Shown one piece after another: positions 59,730 to 64,000 of a stretch of DNA of 64,000 nucleotides (the first letter of the stretch is position 1; each line of letters begins with the position of its first letter). The position numbers were made by a program, and so were the translations under genes. This DNA comes from Planotetraspora phitsanulokensis (lineage in GTDB: Bacteria; Actinomycetota; Actinomycetes; Streptosporangiales; Streptosporangiaceae): assembly GCF_016863295.1 (NCBI RefSeq), contig NZ_BOOP01000011.1, positions 227,983 to 291,982 of the forward strand. Reading direction: 5' to 3'. The notes below the pieces were generated by a model. That model made no database searches and was not told the DNA's origin. It saw only the letters and a list, made by a program, of their open reading frames with translations.

Positions 59730-60950
59730 ATGGGACGAAGCGGTGGAACGCGTAGACCCTTGATCTATTGGACCGCCGGCGTCGTCGCCTACATGATCGC
59801 GGTCTTCCACCGGCAGTCCCTCGGCGTCACGGGCATCGACGCCTCGGCCCGCTTCGGTGTCGGCGCGACCGGTCTGTCCATCCTCGCCATGGTGCAACTG
59901 CTGGTCTACGCGGCGATGCAGATCCCCGTCGGAATCCTGGTCGACCGGCTCGGCTCCAAACGCATGTTGCTGGCCGGAGCGTCGGTGATGGCGCTCGGCC
60001 AGCTCGTCTTCGCCCTGGCCGCCAACCTGCCCGCGGCCGCCGCCGGCCGCATCCTCATCGGCTGTGGCGACGCGATGACGTTCATCAGCGTGATCCGGAT
60101 CATCACCGTGTGGTTCCCCCCACGGCGTAATCCCGTGATCGTGCAGCTCACCGGACTGCTCGGCCAGCTGGGCGCGGTCGCCTCGGCCGTTCCGCTGATC
60201 ACCTCCCTGCACGCCAACGGCTGGACGCCCACCTTCCTCGGAGCCGCCGCGCTCGGGGCGGTCTCCCTCGTCGTGGTCGGCGTGGCGTTGCGCGACCGGC
60301 GGCCCGAGACGGAGACGGCCGCACCCGCGATGCGGGCCGCGTGGGCCGAGCCGGGCACCCGGCTCGGGATGTGGACGCACGCCGCCACCCAGTCGTCGGC
60401 CGCGGCCTTCACGATCCTGTGGGGGTACCCGTTCCTGGTCCAGGGCCAGGGGCTGACCCCGAGGACCGCGGGGCTGCTGCTGACCACGATCACCGTGCTG
60501 TCGATGATCTGCGGGCCGCTGTTCGGCTTCCTCGCCGGGCGGTTCCCTCTGCGGCGGTCGTGGATGGTGCTGACCATCATCAGCGGCACCGCGGGAGCCT
60601 GGACGCTCGTCCTGCTGTGGCCGGCCCCCGTACCCCTGTGGCTGCTCGTGCTGCTCGTGGTCACGCTCGCGACGAACGGGCCGGGATCGATGATCGGGTT
60701 CGACTACGCGCGGACCTTCAACCCGGCCGAACGGATCGGCGTCGCCACCGGCATCGTCAACGGCGGCGGCTTCGTCGCCTCCATGTCGGTGATCGCCGCG
60801 ATCGGCGTCTCGATGGACGTCCAGGGCGACTACCGCTGGGCGTTCGCCGTGCAGTATCCCGTGTGGATCCTCGGCGCCGTCCAGGTCCTCCGCTACCGGA
60901 CGCGGGCTCGCCGCCTGCCGCGTCTGCGGCCGGCGACGAGCAACGCCTGA
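59730..60950 (+). CDS. MFS transporter
   Basis: A 406-residue major facilitator with 12 predicted membrane segments. The loop 2-3 motif GILVDRLGSKRMLLAGA and a matching loop in the second half (GFLAGRFPLRRSWMV) are typical. The first segment FHRQSLGVTGIDASARFGV resembles the glycerol-3-phosphate/sugar-phosphate-like MFS group, but I cannot name a substrate. No Shine-Dalgarno is seen; the mRNA may be leaderless. It converges with metE with 21 bases between the stops. Confidence 0.88.
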   Translation: MGRSGGTRRPLIYWTAGVVAYMIAVFHRQSLGVTGIDASARFGVGATGLSILAMVQLLVYAAMQIPVGILVDRLGSKRMLLAGASVMALGQLVFALAANLPAAAAGRILIGCGDAMTFISVIRIITVWFPPRRNPVIVQLTGLLGQLGAVASAVPLITSLHANGWTPTFLGAAALGAVSLVVVGVALRDRRPETETAAPAMRAAWAEPGTRLGMWTHAATQSSAAAFTILWGYPFLVQGQGLTPRTAGLLLTTITVLSMICGPLFGFLAGRFPLRRSWMVLTIISGTAGAWTLVLLWPAPVPLWLLVLLVVTLATNGPGSMIGFDYARTFNPAERIGVATGIVNGGGFVASMSVIAAIGVSMDVQGDYRWAFAVQYPVWILGAVQVLRYRTRARRLPRLRPATSNA

Positions 60951-60971
60951 GGCGCACCTTGGGGACCTCCG

Positions 60972-63389
60972 TCACGAGCGCTGGTCGCCCCGCAGGTGCC
61001 GTGCCGCGCTGACGAGGTTGGTGAGCGCCGCCTCGACCTGGTCGTACGTCCGGGTCTTCAGCCCGCAGTCCGGGTTGACCCAGACCCGGTCGGCGGGCAG
61101 CACCCGCAACGCCGCCTTCAGCGCGACCTCGATCTCCCAGGTGCTCGGCACCCGCGGTGAGTGGATGTCGTAGACCCCCGGGCCGAGACCCCGTTCGAAG
61201 TCGCCGATCGCCTCCTCGTCGAGGATCCGCGCGCCCGACCGCGCCGACTCGATGGTCGTGACGTCGGCGTCGAGGGCGTCGATCGCATCGAGGATCTGGT
61301 CGGCGTCGGAATAGCACAGGTGCGTGTGGATCTGCGTGCGGTCGCCCGCGCCGGACGTGGCTCTGCGGTAGGCCGCCACGGCCCACTCCAGATAGGCGTC
61401 CTGGTCCTCCCGGCGCAGCGGCATGAGCTCGCGCAGCGCCGGTTCGTCGACCTGGATGACCGTCACCCCGGCGGCCTCGAGGTCGCGCACCTCGTACCCG
61501 ATGGCGTCCGCGACCTGGAACACGACGTCCCGCAGGGGAATGTCGTCTCGGACGAACGACCACGCGACGATCGTCACCGGGCCGGTCAGCATGCCCTTGA
61601 CCGGCTTGTCCGTCAAAGACTGCGCATGATGCGCCCACCTCACCGTGATCGGCTCCGGACGGCGCACGTCGCCGTACAGGATCGGCGGCCGAGTGCAGCG
61701 CGAGCCGTACGACTGCACCCACCCGTTGCCGGTGACCGCGAAGCCGTCGAGATGCTCGGCGAAGTACTGCACCATGTCGTTGCGTTCCGGCTCGCCGTGG
61801 ACGAGCACGTCGAGCCCGAGCCGTTCCTGCAGCGCGACGGCCCGCGCGATCTCGGCGCGGACGAGGTCGTCGTAGGCCGCCTCGTCCAGTTCCCCGGCCG
61901 CCAGCGCCGCCCGGGCCTCGCGCAGCTCACCGGTCTGCGGGAACGAGCCGATCGTGGTGACCGGCAGCGGGGGCAGGCGCAGGTGCTCGGCCTGCGCCGC
62001 CGCCCGGACCGCGTACGGGCTCCTGACCAGCATGTGTTCCGGCGTGTGTTCCGGGGTGTGTTCCTTCGCGGGTTCCGGCGCCGCGTTCGTCTTCGCCGGT
62101 TGGCCCGCGGCGGGTGTGGTGGGCCCACCGACCGGCGCGGCGTTCGGTGTGGCGGCCAGGAGGGCGGCCAGCTCGACCACCTCGGCGACCTTCTGGTCCG
62201 CGAACGCCAGTCGCCGCCGCACGTCAGGATCGAGCCCCGGTTCGAGATCCAGGTCGTACGGCACGTGCAGCAGCGAGCAGGACGTGCTCACGACGACGTG
62301 CCCGGCCTGCTCGCGTACGGCGAGCAGCGTGGCCAGTGCCCGTTCCTGGTCGGTGCGCCACACGTCACGCCCAGACACCACGCCCGCGACCACGGTTTTC
62401 CCGGCGAGCAGGGCCTTTCCGGGTCGCGCGGTCGTTTCAGGGAGCGCAGCCTTTCCGGGGAGCGCAGCCTTTCCGGGGAGCGCAGCCTTTCCGGGGAGCG
62501 CAGCCTTTCCGGGGAGCGCGGTCTCGTCAGCCGCTGCGCCGATGCCGGGGACACTCCCGGGGACACTCCCGGCCACCAGGTCGAGGCCGATGGCTTCGAC
62601 CGGCGTGGCCGCGAGGACCGGCAGGGCGTCGCCGAGATCTCCGAAGTACGAGGCGACGAACAGGGCAGGTCGGTCGGCCAGGCCTCCCAGTCGCTCGTAG
62701 GTGGTCCTGACGGCGGCCAGTTGCACACCGGTCCTGTCGGTGACGAGGGCCGGCTCGTCCAGCTGGACCCACTCGACGCCCTCCGCGGCGAGTTCCTGAA
62801 GCAGTTCCTCGTAGACCCCGAGTACATCGGCCAGCCGATCCAGAGGGGCGAATTCGGCCGGCGCGCCCGGAGCAGCCTGCGACAGCAGGAGGAAGGTGAC
62901 CGGGCCGACCAGTACGGGCCGCGTCTCCAGGCCCAGTTCGCGCGCCTCCCGCACCTCGGAGAGCGGCTTGGTGGCATCGAGCCGGAACGAGGTGTCCGGC
63001 CCGATCTCGGGGACGATGTAGTGATAGTTCGTGTCGAACCACTTCGTCATCCGCAGCGGCGCGACGCCCTCCGCGCCCCGCGCCATGGCGAAGTAGGCCT
63101 CCTCACTGGTACCCCCCCGATATCGATCAGGGACGGCGCCGAGCAACACGGCCGTGTCGAGCATCTGGTCATAGAGCGAGAACGTCCCGGACGGCAGTGC
63201 ACCCAGCCCGAGCCCGTCGAGCCGCCGCCAGGTCTCTTCTCGCAGTCGCCGTCCCGTGCTCTGAAGGTCCTGGTACGTCGAGCGGCCGTCCCAGTACGAC
63301 TCCAGTGCCCGCTTCAACTCCCGATGGGGCCCGATCCTCGGATAGCCGAGCACAGTAGAGGCGGGAAAGGTCGGCGGACGCGCAGTCAT
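60972..63389 (-). CDS. metE: Cobalamin-independent methionine synthase
   Basis: An 805-residue MetE. The N-terminal barrel starts at GYPRIGPHRELKRALESYW; the C-terminal catalytic barrel starts at LPVTTIGSFPQTGELR. Zinc ligands are visible in IHTHLCYSDAD and WVNPDCGLKTR, with LVHGEPERNDMVQYF. It transfers a methyl group from 5-methyltetrahydropteroyl-triglutamate to homocysteine. It is longer than the usual 755-760 residues because of three low-complexity inserts, GKAALP repeats at about 290-335 and smaller ones nearby. AAGGGAG precedes the ATG. No cobalamin riboswitch is seen upstream. Confidence 0.95.
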   Translation of the reverse strand: MTARPPTFPASTVLGYPRIGPHRELKRALESYWDGRSTYQDLQSTGRRLREETWRRLDGLGLGALPSGTFSLYDQMLDTAVLLGAVPDRYRGGTSEEAYFAMARGAEGVAPLRMTKWFDTNYHYIVPEIGPDTSFRLDATKPLSEVREARELGLETRPVLVGPVTFLLLSQAAPGAPAEFAPLDRLADVLGVYEELLQELAAEGVEWVQLDEPALVTDRTGVQLAAVRTTYERLGGLADRPALFVASYFGDLGDALPVLAATPVEAIGLDLVAGSVPGSVPGIGAAADETALPGKAALPGKAALPGKAALPGKAALPETTARPGKALLAGKTVVAGVVSGRDVWRTDQERALATLLAVREQAGHVVVSTSCSLLHVPYDLDLEPGLDPDVRRRLAFADQKVAEVVELAALLAATPNAAPVGGPTTPAAGQPAKTNAAPEPAKEHTPEHTPEHMLVRSPYAVRAAAQAEHLRLPPLPVTTIGSFPQTGELREARAALAAGELDEAAYDDLVRAEIARAVALQERLGLDVLVHGEPERNDMVQYFAEHLDGFAVTGNGWVQSYGSRCTRPPILYGDVRRPEPITVRWAHHAQSLTDKPVKGMLTGPVTIVAWSFVRDDIPLRDVVFQVADAIGYEVRDLEAAGVTVIQVDEPALRELMPLRREDQDAYLEWAVAAYRRATSGAGDRTQIHTHLCYSDADQILDAIDALDADVTTIESARSGARILDEEAIGDFERGLGPGVYDIHSPRVPSTWEIEVALKAALRVLPADRVWVNPDCGLKTRTYDQVEAALTNLVSAARHLRGDQRS
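62443..62520. repeat. 18-base tandem repeat inside metE
   Basis: Four exact copies of an 18-base unit (62443-62514) plus a partial fifth encode repeated AALPGK on the minus strand. Smaller repeats occur nearby in metE: GGGGACACTCCC at about 62548-62571 (SVPGSVPG) and GTGTTCCGG at about 62033-62062 (EHTPEHTPEH). Confidence 0.9.
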
Positions 63390-63460
63390 GATGGCTCCCT
63401 TGGCCGTTCAGGGTTCGGACGGACGCATCCTGCCCATCCGCTACGCACGATCGCCTATTC

Positions 63461-63477
63461 CATAAGCGTGGCTTATG
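63461..63477. promoter_or_regulatory. Inverted repeat upstream of metE, candidate operator
   Basis: CATAAGCGTGGCTTATG has 7-base perfect arms and a 3-base centre, 72 bases before the metE start. AT-rich arms in GC-rich DNA suggest a regulator site rather than a terminator. Confidence 0.5.
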
Positions 63478-63524
63478 CGTCTCACGAGCAGGTTGCAAAC
63501 TCCTGCGCATGCGACCCCCTCGCG

Positions 63525-63650
63525 CCGGGACTCCCGTCCAGGCACGCGTGAATACCGCAGGGGGCCCGCCAGCGGACGGCGAGGCCTGCCCGGCGCAATG
63601 GCCGGGACACTCGTCCAGGCAGGCAGGAACACCGCAAGGAGCCCGCCGGC
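63525..63650. repeat. Imperfect direct repeat, 77-base period
   Basis: About 48 bases from 63525 (CCGGGA...CGTCCAGGCA...ACCGCA...GCCCGCC) recur from 63602 without gaps and with roughly ten differences. Confidence 0.6.
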
Positions 63651-63767
63651 CAGTCGAGCCGCGCATCTCGGGCATTGGACCCTGGGGCCCCTGAACCTTG
63701 GAGCCACTGGACCTTGGGCAACCGTCATCGCCGATCGGGCCCACCTCGGGACCCCCCCTAACGTCGA

Positions 63768-64000
63768 TCATGTTCGCGTGGGGTGGTTGATGCGTGGTCC
63801 GGTGGTTCGGCCGGTGTAGGTGAAGGCCCAGCGGTCTTTGCCGGCTATCCGGCGTTGGTAGTGGTGGGGGCGCCGGTAGCGGTCGCGGTTATGGAACTGG
63901 CACGCCGGTCCGAGCAGACGTAGGTCGGTGTGGCCGCCGTCGGACCAGTTGTCGGCGTGATCGATCTGGCACATCATGGCCGGCAGCGGGCATCCCTGGA
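63768..64000 (-). CDS. HNH endonuclease (DUF222/13E12-type), C-terminal part only
   Basis: The minus-strand frame is open from the window edge to a stop at 63768. The visible 77 residues hold an HNH nuclease end: QGCPLPAMMCQIDHADNWSD then GGHTDLRLLGPACQFHNRDR, with metal-binding Cys and His/Asn residues, and a basic tail. This is typical of the C-terminus of actinobacterial DUF222-HNH proteins (M. tuberculosis 13E12 repeat family). These multicopy genes are of unclear function, possibly mobile-element related. The start lies outside the window. Confidence 0.8.
   Translation of the reverse strand, partial: QGCPLPAMMCQIDHADNWSDGGHTDLRLLGPACQFHNRDRYRRPHHYQRRIAGKDRWAFTYTGRTTGPRINHPTRT

Larger units (their letters stand above)
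63390..63767. other. Intergenic region upstream of metE
   Basis: About 380 bases between metE and the HNH gene, both minus strand. It contains the inverted repeat at 63461 and a 77-base-spaced direct repeat at 63525. No frame looks coding and no riboswitch signature is present. Confidence 0.5.

Noticed and set aside
63390..63767. Cobalamin riboswitch upstream of metE
   Set aside because: No B12-box or CTGCCCCGCA-type block on the minus strand of this region.
63475..63819. 114-codon plus-strand frame upstream of metE
   Set aside because: It spans the direct repeats and the end of the HNH gene on the opposite strand and shows no family-like sequence.
1..64000. CRISPR array, insertion sequence with terminal repeats, or antibiotic biosynthesis cluster
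   Set aside because: No evenly spaced identical repeats with unique spacers, no transposase, and no PKS/NRPS/terpene core genes. The repeats found are tandem, att-like or coding micro-repeats.

Overview
The window is about 70% GC DNA with dense, strongly codon-biased genes on both strands. It carries a whiB-like gene, a LuxR-type regulator series, cutinase, F420-type flavin oxidase and DUF5999 families. I infer a filamentous actinomycete, most likely Streptosporangiales (Streptosporangium/Nonomuraea/Microbispora-like). The placement rests on family content and synteny, not on a search.

Layout. 1-7.8 kb is core genome: a slipin (cut by the window edge), then the conserved actinobacterial block of two Get3/ArsA-like ATPases, wblA/whiB4, a class A penicillin-binding protein, YqeY and a membrane-anchored metallophosphoesterase, ending at tRNA-Pro(CGG). 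From 7.9 to about 13.3 kb lies a decayed integrative element: the 3' half of tRNA-Pro recurs at 10.15 and 13.22 kb. Between the copies are pieces of a tyrosine integrase, a TetR tail, a PhoD phosphatase, a pentapeptide-repeat membrane protein and a DinB-like protein. 13.3-19.1 kb holds a small membrane protein, two linked genes (unknown protein plus glycosidase-like TIM barrel), a large secreted protein and a membrane-anchored DsbA-like protein. 19.2-23.0 kb is class Ia ribonucleotide reductase behind a cobalamin riboswitch.

23.0-29.2 kb is a tight catabolic operon with a divergent GntR regulator: a lactonase-like metallo-beta-lactamase, an ADHFE1-type hydroxyacid-oxoacid transhydrogenase, an FmdB zinc ribbon and an FAD/Fe-S D-2-hydroxyglutarate-dehydrogenase-like enzyme. 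I read it as a gamma-butyrolactone/gamma-hydroxybutyrate pathway that recycles its own 2-oxoglutarate. 29-45 kb is regulator-rich: an alpha/beta hydrolase with divergent MarR, three large ATPase-LuxR regulators, a PET-hydrolase-type cutinase, DedA, a two-component pair, a PP2C-like membrane protein, an F420-type oxidase, and DUF5999 coupled to an RsbW-like ATPase.

45-56 kb is a complete L-rhamnose regulon: ABC importer (rhaTPQS), mutarotase (rhaM), isomerase (rhaI) and bifunctional aldolase/dehydrogenase on one strand, with a LacI regulator and rhaB kinase divergent. Two CG-centred palindromes lie between them. 56-64 kb has small housekeeping genes, an MMPL exporter, an MFS transporter, metE with unusual internal repeats, and the end of an HNH-endonuclease gene.
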